Below are positions 48,821 to 57,374 of a DNA stretch of 64,000 nucleotides, in pieces. The position numbers and the translations under genes are program-made. The notes under the pieces were generated by a model. It was not told the origin of the DNA, did no database searches, and saw only the letters and a program-made list of their open reading frames with translations. Position 1 is the first letter of the stretch. Each line of letters opens with the position of its first letter. The stretch is from CAWDJT01 sp963828705 (lineage in GTDB: Bacteria; Desulfobacterota; Syntrophobacteria; Syntrophobacterales; Syntrophobacteraceae): assembly GCA_963828705.1 (NCBI GenBank), contig CAWHGA010000054.1, positions 62,001 through 126,000 of the forward strand, given 5' to 3'.

Positions 48821-49507
48821 ATGCCACAGGCACCCAACTCAGGCAGCTCCTGCCCGGTAGGGGTCGACAGTTGCCCTGTGCTGGCCGAAATCCAGCAGTT
48901 GCAGCAGGAGTGCCACAGGCTGGCGAAACAGATCGAGATCGACCCGCTCACTCATCTTTTCAATGTTCGCCACCTGTTTTCTGCCCTCGAACAGGAGATG
49001 GAACGTACCCAACGGACAGGGTTGCCCACCGCACTGATCATGATCGACCTCGATCATTTCAAACAAATCAATGACACGTTTGGGCACGAGACAGGCAATG
49101 ATGTGCTGCAGTGGGTCTGCGGACTTTGGCGGGAGAAATTACGGCGCATCGATATTGCGTGTCGCTACGGAGGTGAAGAGTTTGCCTTCATCTTACCCGG
49201 CACTCGTTTGGGGCACGCTATCCGCACCGCCGAACGGCTCCGCGCCATTGTCGAAGCATCTCCATTGCGAGTCGACAACCACACGATTCACATCACCGCC
49301 AGCTTCGGCGTGGATGTCTACAGCCCAAAGGATGAGCTTACCGCCAACGAGTTCGTCCATATAGTCGATCAATTATTATTGCAGGCCAAAGCTAAGGGGC
49401 GTAACCGGGTTTGTGGTCCACTCTTGGAACCCAGCCACGAACCCACTGGAATAAGCACTGAAGAACGCGCCATGCTTTTTGTGGGACGTTGGCCCAAACT
49501 GGAGTGA
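48821..49507 (+). CDS. GGDEF diguanylate cyclase
   Basis: A cytoplasmic protein of 228 residues that is mostly a GGDEF domain. A Cys-containing N-terminal segment (SSCPVGVDSCPVLAEIQQLQQEC) is followed by a short coiled region, DPLTHLFNVRHLF, DHFKQINDTFGHETGND and the active site RYGGEEF, preceded by an RxxD (RRIDIACRYGGEE). It should make c-di-GMP. The ATG at 48821 has GGAAGGG 6 bases upstream. A FlhG/MinD-like gene follows, as often found in motility regulation. Confidence 0.87.
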   Translation: MPQAPNSGSSCPVGVDSCPVLAEIQQLQQECHRLAKQIEIDPLTHLFNVRHLFSALEQEMERTQRTGLPTALIMIDLDHFKQINDTFGHETGNDVLQWVCGLWREKLRRIDIACRYGGEEFAFILPGTRLGHAIRTAERLRAIVEASPLRVDNHTIHITASFGVDVYSPKDELTANEFVHIVDQLLLQAKAKGRNRVCGPLLEPSHEPTGISTEERAMLFVGRWPKLE

Positions 49508-49631
49508 TCTCCGCGTCCTCATCGCCGACCTCAGGCACGGGCACACGCCCAATGAGTAGGGACGGCTGGACGCCTTCAAACTTAGCGTCTAGCTCCCAGG
49601 GTTGCATACCTTCTACGGAATTGGCTGAACC

Positions 49632-50426
49632 ATGATGACAAACCCGACAGAGCGAGAACACCTTCCGGCAATGCTCTGTTTGAGCAGTGGCAAGGGCGGA
49701 GTGGGCAAGACCAGCCTCACGGTCAATTTGGCCGTGGCCCTCGCGGAATTGGGTCCGAAGGTACTGATTGTGGACGGTGACCTGGGATTGGCCAACGTGG
49801 ATATCCTCCTGGGCATCGAAGTTCAAACCACCATCCGCGATATCCTCGACAATGACAGCGATCCCATGGCCGCCGTGGTTTATGTGGAACCCAACCTGGG
49901 TGTTCTGCCGGCCAGTTCCGGCGTGCCTGATATGGTCAGCCTGGGGTCTGAAGACCAGGCCCTCCTGGAGCAAGTACTCAGATCCATCGCCCAACATTTC
50001 GACTTTGTCATCATGGACACTGCTGCCGGTATCGGCCCATCGGTGCTCTGGTTCAATTCCTTCGTGGATCATAACCTTGTGGTCCTGACTCCCGACCCGA
50101 CCTCACTGACCGACTCTTACGCACTCATCAAGGTCCTGGCACGGGATTACCAGCGACAGCGCTTCCATCTGGTGCTCAACATGGTCGCTGATGAACAAGA
50201 GAGCCTGCAAACCTACAATGGATTGGCCAAAGTAGCGGCAAAGTTCCTGCAGCTTAAGCTGAATTACCTGGGCTCTGTTCCCCGCGATCTCGTTGTACAT
50301 AAGGCCATCCATCACCAAACCCCGTTCGTCAAACAGTCCCCTCAAAGCAAGGCGGCCAAGGCCGTCCAGGGAATTGCCAAACGCCTTCTGGCGATAGCTG
50401 ATGGACTGCCGTGGCAAACTCTCTGA
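49632..50426 (+). CDS. MinD/ParA-family ATPase, FlhG-like
   Basis: A 264-residue P-loop ATPase with the deviant Walker A KGGVGKTSLTVNLA, DGDLGLANVDILLG and Walker B VIMDTAAGI. Overall it is closer to FlhG/FleN (YlxH), which sets flagellar number and position, than to the septum-site MinD, as judged by the DGDLGLANVDILLG and NMVADEQE segments. The expected FlhF gene is not adjacent in this window. The ribosome site is weak, and starts at 49632 or 49635 are equally possible. Confidence 0.85.
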   Translation: MMTNPTEREHLPAMLCLSSGKGGVGKTSLTVNLAVALAELGPKVLIVDGDLGLANVDILLGIEVQTTIRDILDNDSDPMAAVVYVEPNLGVLPASSGVPDMVSLGSEDQALLEQVLRSIAQHFDFVIMDTAAGIGPSVLWFNSFVDHNLVVLTPDPTSLTDSYALIKVLARDYQRQRFHLVLNMVADEQESLQTYNGLAKVAAKFLQLKLNYLGSVPRDLVVHKAIHHQTPFVKQSPQSKAAKAVQGIAKRLLAIADGLPWQTL

Positions 50427-50881
50427 ATCTGGCGCCCGGATACCTCACCATCGCCCTTCCCCCAAAGGCGTTCGGGCCTCCCTTTGTTCCGCGGGCGCGA
50501 TTCGAATTTGGTGGTCGCGCGCGAGGTCGGTCAAGATCACCGCATTCATGGGGTAAGCCCTTGACTGGACATATCGGGAAAGGCAAGGGCCGAGGTAGAT
50601 GTCGACACCTCAAATCGCACCTGCGCCCCAGGAGTATTTGTCAAGTCAGTATCTGTCTGATACACTCCAATATGGTCCAAAAATATCACTGTCATCCCGC
50701 TATAGGCGGGATTTATCGAGGATGAGCGCCCACCGTCCATGCTTCGCCTACCGGATGTGGTGCGCGCGCCATCAAAGCTGACGCCACGAACCGCCCTCTG
50801 CTGCCAATTCTTGGACGGACGTTCAGCAAACGGCGGAGTCCAAACGCGTTGTTAAACATCTGCTTTCTCCAGGAAGCTCAC
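50427..50881. other. Intergenic region with small hairpin
   Basis: About 455 bases between the FlhG-like gene and hdrC. ATCCCGC-TATAG-GCGGGAT at 50694-50712 is a perfect 7-bp hairpin of the intergenic GTCATCCCGC type. No gene seen. Confidence 0.45.
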
Positions 50882-51481
50882 ATGCCGCCCACACCCCCTA
50901 CTCTCCACATCACCGGCCAAGAACAGGCTTGGTCGCGCGACCTGATCCGCATTACAGGCATCCCGGTGAGTTCCTGCTACCAATGCCTGCGGTGCACCAA
51001 CAGTTGTCCCGTGAGTTCGTTCATGGACATCAAACCGCACCAGGTGGTCCGCGACGTTCTGCTGGGCCAACGTGAGAGTCTTCTGTCCTGTTCAGCGATC
51101 TGGGTGTGCCTGTCCTGTGAAATGTGTTCTACTTATTGCCCCAATGATATCGATGTCGCCGCTCTGATGAACCAACTTAAGAATATGGTGGTGGAGCTTC
51201 ACAGGATACCGGCCGAACCCATCATCGCTGCTTTTCACCAAGTCTTCCTGGATGTCCTGGGCAGGCACGGGCGAATTAATGAATTGCAGCTCATGCACCG
51301 TTTTCAGTTCAATGTGCTCCGCCAAGGCTACCGACCCCCTCGCCAGGAAGTCATCCGGGACCTGACGTTGACCCTGGAGTTGCTGCGGCGCAAGCGCCTC
51401 AAGCTATTCCCCGAGAAAAGCCGGGGGGTGTCGGAAGTCCGTCAACTGATAAGCCACTATGCCGAGGAAACCCCACCATGA
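50882..51481 (+). CDS. hdrC: Heterodisulfide reductase subunit C-like ferredoxin
   Basis: A 199-residue protein with two [4Fe-4S] clusters, CYQCLRCTNSCP and CLSCEMCSTYCP, in the HdrC arrangement, and a helical C-terminus. HdrC links HdrA and HdrB in soluble flavin-based electron-transfer complexes; in sulfate reducers and syntrophs these serve in place of methanogen heterodisulfide reduction. Its last 4 bases overlap the start of hdrB (ATGA), so the two are translationally coupled. AGGAAG precedes the ATG. Confidence 0.9.
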   Translation: MPPTPPTLHITGQEQAWSRDLIRITGIPVSSCYQCLRCTNSCPVSSFMDIKPHQVVRDVLLGQRESLLSCSAIWVCLSCEMCSTYCPNDIDVAALMNQLKNMVVELHRIPAEPIIAAFHQVFLDVLGRHGRINELQLMHRFQFNVLRQGYRPPRQEVIRDLTLTLELLRRKRLKLFPEKSRGVSEVRQLISHYAEETPP

Positions 51482-52377
51482 CATCGCTGGCTTTCTATCC
51501 AGGATGCGCTCTCCAGGCCATGAGCTGGGATTACCGCGAATCCATCAAGGCGGTAACCGCTGCCCTTGAGCTGGAACTGCATGAATTGCCGGACTGGACC
51601 TGTTGCGGCGCTACCGCCGCCCACAGCCTCGATGAAAGCATGGCCATCGCCCTCCCCTTGAGAAATCTGGTGTGCGCCGAAAAGCTCGACATGGATCTTG
51701 CCGTGGCCTGCCCCATGTGTTTCAAGCGACTCACTTACTGCAGCCTCAAACTCAGGGAATCACCCATCGGAGCAGCGAGTGGCTTCATTTTTCACCGCCG
51801 CATCCTGGATCTGGCCCGAATGCTGGCCACAGATGAAATGCTGGAACGGATCCGCAGCCAAGTGCGCAACCCACTATCCGGACTGCGCATGGTAAGCTTT
51901 TACGGTTGCCAGGTGGTGCGGCCTCCCAAGATCACCGGACATGAAGACTACGAGAACCCTCAACACCTGGATCAGCTGGTGGCCGCTGCCGGGGCTGAAC
52001 CGGTGGATTGGTCCTTCAAGGCCACCTGTTGCGGGGCCAGCATGGGGATCCCCAAAAGGGAGATCGGCCGGGCATTGGTTATCAAACTCCTCACCCAGGC
52101 CTATGCCAGTGGCGCCCAAGCCATTGTGGCCTGCTGCCCCCTGTGTCAGAGCAATCTGGATCTCTACCAGCCGGAATTGCGCAGCCAGCACAATTGGTTG
52201 CGCCGCCAACCACCCCTGCCCGTTCTCTATTACACGGAACTTCTTGGCATCGCCTTCGGCTTGGAAAGTGTCAGGGCAGGGTTAAGAAGCCATCTCGTGG
52301 ATCCCGCACCTTCCATGGTTGCCATGCCGCGGGCACCGGACGTTGCAGGTTTGAAAGCGGCACGGCCGACCGGCTAA
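51478..52377 (+). CDS. hdrB: Heterodisulfide reductase subunit B-like
   Basis: A 299-residue protein with two CCG domains, the cysteine-rich units that hold the unusual noncubane [4Fe-4S] clusters. The first has YPGCALQ, WTCCGATAAHS and ACPMCFKRL; the second has FYGCQVVRP, TCCGASMG and CCPLCQSNL. All expected cysteines are present. It overlaps hdrC. A double-length hdrA lies 5 kb downstream on the same strand, separated by the LemA/Hint block, so the complex may be reassembled from two transcripts. Confidence 0.9.
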   Translation: MTSLAFYPGCALQAMSWDYRESIKAVTAALELELHELPDWTCCGATAAHSLDESMAIALPLRNLVCAEKLDMDLAVACPMCFKRLTYCSLKLRESPIGAASGFIFHRRILDLARMLATDEMLERIRSQVRNPLSGLRMVSFYGCQVVRPPKITGHEDYENPQHLDQLVAAAGAEPVDWSFKATCCGASMGIPKREIGRALVIKLLTQAYASGAQAIVACCPLCQSNLDLYQPELRSQHNWLRRQPPLPVLYYTELLGIAFGLESVRAGLRSHLVDPAPSMVAMPRAPDVAGLKAARPTG

Positions 52378-52803
52378 CGGTTCTTTCAGGCGAGCTGGAT
52401 CGACTGGTCAAGAGATGATGGGCGCGGACGGTTTTAGCTGAAATGCTTGTTTATTTGACTTATACTGCTCAAGTCCCCTGCTGGAAACGTTCACCAAATG
52501 ACCGGCTAATCTCGCCCTGGCGGGTTTGATGCAAGAATTGACGATAACCGTTGATGCCTGAGCTAGGGAAGTGCTGTGCGCGCCAGATATCAGAGGGTGA
52601 GGACTGCACTTATGGGTATTGTCGACGCATCCATTGAGCGCACCGCGGGCGCCAATCATCCTGTAGCTCGCTGCGATACCGTAACCGGCGCGGGAGCGGC
52701 CGCAGGCGGCTTCTCTGCTCTCTGTTCTTGGACAGGCTCTTGGCTGCTCATTGAGGCTAACCCTGACTTCTTAAACGATCAGATCTTCGTGGGAGGTGGA
52801 AAG
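52378..52803. other. Intergenic region before lemA
   Basis: About 425 bases without a supported gene; the frame of the lemA gene is open upstream to 52576 but has no family similarity there. Confidence 0.4.
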
Positions 52804-53370
52804 GTGACTACGATCATCCTGTTGGCTATTTTGTTGGGGCTGGGGTTGGGGGTTGGGTTGTATGCAGTGGGTCTTTACAACTCGCTGGTCCGCGGGCGCA
52901 ATGAGGTCCAAAGCTCCTGGAGCTCCATCGACGTTCAACTCAAGAGAAGACACGACCTCATCCCCAACCTGGTGGAATCCGTCAAGGGGTACGCCGGCCA
53001 TGAGCGCGAGACCCTCGATGCGGTGGTCAAAGCGCGACAACAGGCCATGACCTTCACCGGTGGCGTGCAGGAGCGGGCGCAACTGGAAGGTGCGCTAACC
53101 CAAACTCTGAGGACGCTCTTCGCTGTGGCCGAAGCCTATCCCGACTTGAAAGCCAACCAGAATTTCCTCCAACTGCAGGAGGAGCTGGCCGCTACCGAAA
53201 ATAAGATCGGATTCGCCCGCCAGTATTACAACGATGCCGCCATGCGCTACAAAAACTGGGTCGAAATGTTCCCCAGCAGCATCCTTGCCAGCTCGTTCAA
53301 CTTCCAGTCCGAACCTTTCTTCCAACTGGAGGATGTGGCCGAGCGCGTGGTCCCCCAGGTCAAGTTCTGA
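52804..53370 (+). CDS. LemA family protein
   Basis: A 188-residue LemA protein. One N-terminal membrane helix (TIILLAILLGLGLGVGLYAVGLYNSLV) is followed by the conserved helical part: NEVQSSWSSIDVQLKRRHDLIPNLVESVKGYAGHE and AYPDLKANQNFLQLQEELAATENKIGFARQYYNDA. Function in bacteria is unknown; LemA is often near genes for membrane remodelling and TPM/Tim44-like proteins. A GTG at 52804 preceded by GGGAGG is the likely start. DUF350 and the Hint/Tim44 gene follow on the same strand. Confidence 0.9.
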   Translation: MTTIILLAILLGLGLGVGLYAVGLYNSLVRGRNEVQSSWSSIDVQLKRRHDLIPNLVESVKGYAGHERETLDAVVKARQQAMTFTGGVQERAQLEGALTQTLRTLFAVAEAYPDLKANQNFLQLQEELAATENKIGFARQYYNDAAMRYKNWVEMFPSSILASSFNFQSEPFFQLEDVAERVVPQVKF

Positions 53371-53454
53371 GAAACTGCTCACGAAAAGCCGGATGATGAT
53401 CGCCGGCTTGGGTTAGGTTTCCACACCCACCTTTACTTTCGGAAAGGGGCTTCC

Positions 53455-53724
53455 ATGATCGAGACGATTCGCAACATTGGTTGGTCAGTGGTGTTTTCAG
53501 TGGTGGCCGGGTTGGTAGGCACAGCCCTGGTGCTGGCGGCCTCAACTGTGGTCCCCCGGCTCATCGATCGATTGACCCCCAACATCGATGAGCAACGTGA
53601 GGTTGCCCGGGGGAATCAAGCCGTTGCCGAGTATTTCGGCCGGCTGGTCGGAGCCGCCATTCTTGGGGTAAGCATCGTCGTGGCCGCCGCTATTCTGGGT
53701 GGTTTGATCGCCGCCCTCCATTGA
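53455..53724 (+). CDS. DUF350 (YjfL-like) membrane protein
   Basis: An 89-residue protein with two membrane helices and the family motif EVARGNQAVAEYFGRLVGAAILGVSIVVAAA. DUF350 proteins are usually longer, with two such modules; this is a single unit. Function unknown. CGGAAAGGGG lies before the ATG. Placed between lemA and the Hint/Tim44 gene, it probably belongs to the same membrane system. Confidence 0.75.
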   Translation: MIETIRNIGWSVVFSVVAGLVGTALVLAASTVVPRLIDRLTPNIDEQREVARGNQAVAEYFGRLVGAAILGVSIVVAAAILGGLIAALH

Positions 53725-53949
53725 GAGGGTTGGTTCCTTGCGACACCCATCCACAGGCCCTTAAAGAACCCCTCCAGGCAGGCTGTCGACTTCGTCATCC
53801 TGGCAAGACGGGGACGCAATACTCTCCAGGTGTTGCGGGCTCCTGTCCTCGCCCTGGCAAAGGCGGGGATGCCCGGGCGTGGCGATTCTGCCACCACTGA
53901 TAACAGCCTGCTGGAGCAGGTTGCAGCCATCGAGTCGGGGAAGGTGCAT

Positions 53950-56900
53950 ATGAAAAGATCGGTCGCACTGGCAGCATTGCTGCTCGTCCTAGTGACTCCT
54001 TTTGCCGCCTGGGCACGAGGTGGTGGAGGGTGCATCGAACAGGGGACACCTGTTCTCACACCGGCTGGCCCCATCGCCATCGACAAGCTCCAGACCGGTG
54101 ACTCCGTATGGAGCGTCTCGGCGGGGAGACTGCTGAAAGCCACAGTTCGCGCTCTGAGCGAGGTTACCGCAGAGCGGTACCTGGAGGTTTCCGCCGGACG
54201 GATGCAGCTTCGAGTCACCGAGGAACATCCCTTCATGGTGGGCCCCGGTGTATACCGCATGGCTGGCGAGCTTCGGTCGGGTGACCGGGTATACCTGACC
54301 TGGCGCGGCCGGCTCCGTAGCGTCCAGGTGGATGCCATCCGTTCCGTGCCGGCAGCCCATCCCGCTTACAACCTGGTGGTGAGCCCCGGCGGGACCTTTG
54401 CCGCCAACGGCGTCGTGGTTCACAATAAGGGATGCTTTCTGCCCGACACCCCGGTGCTCAAACCGGACGGGTCGGAATCGCCAATCAGCACCTTGCGCCG
54501 CGGCCAGGAAGTCCTCGCCTACACACCCGAAGGTCGCATGGTACGGGCTAAGGTGCGGGACGTTCTGCGCCACAAGGTGGACGAATATCTGGTGCTCAAA
54601 ACGGATCGGACCACCCTCCGGGTGACTCGGGAACACCCCTTCTACGTAGGTCAGGGCACCTTCAAGACGTTGGAAGCCCTGAAAGTGGATGACACCATCC
54701 TCGCCTGGGACGGTGAATCCTTGTCCCCACAACGCATCCTTTCCATGGAAATCGTCCGGGAACAGACACCCGTTTTCAACCTCCAGACCGACCGCCCCAA
54801 CACTTTCCTGGCCGGCAGTCTGGCGGTTCACAATAAGGGCGGTGGTTGCTTTCCCGCCGGGACTCGGGTGGCAACCCCCAAGGGGCCGGTGGCCATCGAA
54901 TCACTAACTCACGGTGATCAGATCCTTACCGTGGACGAACAGGGATCGCCGGTTCAATCCCCAGTGGAGGGCATCTTCGTCAGCAAGAACACCCTGTGGC
55001 GGATCGAAACCGACCACGGCCCACTGGTGGCCACCAGGGAACATCCGGTGGCACTTTGGGACGGCGGATTCCGATGGGTAGGCCTTTTGCAACCGGGAGA
55101 CGTCATCCGGCACTGGGAAGACGGACGGTTTCAGAAGAGCACGGTGCAGCGCACCGGCAGTATTGACTCAAGAGGCCCTGGTCCTCAATTTGCAAGTGGG
55201 TGAACCGCACACTTTTCTGGCCGAGGGAGTCCTGGTGCACAACAAGGGCGGTGGCTGCTTCCCAGCAGGAACACCGATCCGAACTCCCACTGGAGATGTG
55301 CCCATCGAAACACTCGCCCCCGGCGATGACCTGTTGGCTGTGGATCCACAGGGAAAGGTCATAACCACCAAGGCAGAACACATCCACCGGACCCAATCGC
55401 TTCCCTTCACCGTGCGGACCGACCGCGGCCCGCTGCGCACCACCCTGGATCACCCTCTGGCGCTCTCGAATGGCGACTTTGTACCGGCAGGCCAACTGCA
55501 ATCAGGGAATCTGGTTCTTTCCTGGGAACATGGGGTTTTGCGACCAGCCACAATCCTGGGCTCAGCACCCGAAGAATGGCCCCAGGCCGTTTACAACCTG
55601 AGCGTCACCTGGCCTCACACTTTCATGGCTGACGGTTTTGTCGTGCATAACAAGGGGGGAAGTTCCAGCAGTTCCAGGTCGAGTTCAAGCAGCAGTTCAG
55701 GGGATGATTTGCCTTGGTGGGGGTTTCTTCTTTTTATGCTCTTTCCCATTTTCTTTTTCATTATCATAATCGCTGTTTTCGTCTCGGTCTTTAAGAACCG
55801 GAAAAGCAAGAGCGAGAATCTCGATTACGTTTACAGCGCGGCCCAGGTAAACCGAAAAGCCAAGAAGACTGAAAAACTGCTCCAGTTTGTGGCCGCCCAG
55901 GATCCCACCATGGCCCCGAAAGAACTCAAACAGTTGGCCGAGTCCACTTTCCGCAAGCTGCAGGAATGCTGGCAGGCGCGCGAGTACGGTCCCATGGAAC
56001 CACTCTTGATGCCCGCCCTTTACGCCCAGCACACCGCCCAACTCCAGGGCATGATCCGTAACAACGAAACCAATCACATCGAGGGTCTCAAGGTGGAGCG
56101 GATAGACCTGGTCAACCTGCGCTACACCGAGAAGGCCGACCAGCGTGAGTTCATCGCGCTGATATCGGCTTCAGCCCGGGACTACTACACCGATGACCGC
56201 AGCGGCAAGTTTATCCGGGGCGACAAATCGGCGGCGCGCTTCCAGGAATTCTGGACCTTCCAGTTTTTCGGCAACCAGTGGCTGGTACGCGAGATCGAGC
56301 AGGCCGGGGAATCGGAGAGCCTCAAGGAAGAGAATTTCGTCGAGATGCTCACCGACGAGAATGTTCAGAATCTTTATGCCGAAACTGCCAAGGAAGGAAC
56401 CGACGCCGCTTGGGTGGGCAAGGAGGAGGCGAAGAAAGCTACCCGCATCGACCGACTTCTCAACTTCCTGGCCCAGACCGACAAGCTCTGGACGCGACGA
56501 CTCATGCTCGAAAGGGCCAGGCAGGTGTTCATGACCGTTTACCTGACGCGGGAGTCGGGCGACCCGCAACAGATCCCTGGCGGCGACCTTTTCCCCGAAG
56601 TCGCACAAAGTCTTAAGGAACAGCTCCAACGTTTGGAAGCCGATGGTTCCCGGGTCGAATACCGCAACCTGTGCGTCCGCAAGGCCGAGCTGATCCATGT
56701 TCGCAACTATGCTGAGCGGGAGCGCGATGAATTTACCGTCCGCATCGACGCACATGCGCAGCAGGTGGTTCGCAAGGGCGACCAGACAGTAAGCGAGCAG
56801 CAGTATGTGACCCCGTTCGAGGAGTTCTGGACTTTTGGACGGCGTGACGACCAGTGGAAACTCAAGGAAGTGGTCCCGGCGGCTCTCGCCAAGAAGATGG

Positions 56901-56977
56901 TCACCACTGAAAACGTAGACGAGGACAGCAGCGCCGGTCAGCTCGAATGGTACTATCGGCAGACTCGAGCTAATTAG
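53950..56977 (+). CDS. Secreted/membrane protein with four tandem Hint domains and Tim44-like domains (frame break near 55156)
   Basis: A predicted 1008-residue protein. Signal peptide 1-22, then RGGGG. Four Hint (intein/hedgehog-type) domains follow at 28-159, 162-295, 300-431 and 436-567, each 132-134 residues. Each starts with Cys, has a block B of the form LRVTxEHP or LxxTxxHP, and ends VHN. The following residue is Lys (HNK), not Cys, Ser or Thr, so normal splicing is unlikely; Cys-dependent cleavage, as in bacterial intein-like domains, is possible. Linkers are KG, KGGG and KGGG. Then KGGSSSSS, a membrane helix (about 585-615) and two Tim44-like modules (about 625-780 and 790-980). One extra G near 55156 shifts the frame. 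It is preceded by GGGGAAGG. Confidence 0.85.
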
Positions 56978-57139
56978 TGCTACAATGAGGCTTTGGTTCT
57001 CCCTCTCTCCCGATTGGGGTAGAGGGAGAATCCTTTTCTGGCATGAAGCCTGGAAATTACTCAGAAGATTGGCGCCATGCGCAAAGCGGGACGACACCCG
57101 GCCTACGCGATCTGCCGGATTGCCTACTCTATCAATAGT

Positions 57140-57321
57140 GGTTCATCGCGGATTAGCGTGATAAACCGCCAATCCTGCCAATATGCGACAACCGTCATTC
57201 CGGCATGCTTGTAGCCGGAATCCAGTACTGCTAACGGGTTAAGGAAAGCTGGATTCCGGATCAAGTCCGGAATGACGGCTTGGGAGTTCTGCCGAGCTTT
57301 CACGTTAATCCGCGATGAACC
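57140..57321. mobile_element. Miniature inverted-repeat element (MITE) with 8-base target duplication
   Basis: The ends are 21-base inverted repeats with one mismatch (GGTTCATCGCGGATTA, then GCGTG versus ACGTG). They are flanked on both sides by TCAATAGT (57132-57139 and 57322-57329). The 182-base body has no coding capacity and contains a second nested inverted repeat (57192-57278). It lies 53 bases before hdrA. Confidence 0.85.
57192..57278. repeat. Nested ATTCCGG-type inverted repeat inside the MITE
   Basis: CCGTCATTCCGG (57192-57203) pairs with CCGGAATGACGG (57267-57278), and CCGGAATCCAG (57215-57225) with CTGGATTCCGG (57249-57259). Related to the repeat at 39605-39686. Confidence 0.75.
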
Positions 57322-57374
57322 TCAATAGTTAAGGGTTCAAACCCTGACGAGTGCAGCTGGACTGCCACAGGCTC

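Noticed and set aside
57332..57343. GGGTTCAAACCC resembles a tRNA T-arm, next to the MITE
   Set aside because: No acceptor, D or anticodon stem can be built around it, on either side of the MITE; it is a short palindrome only.
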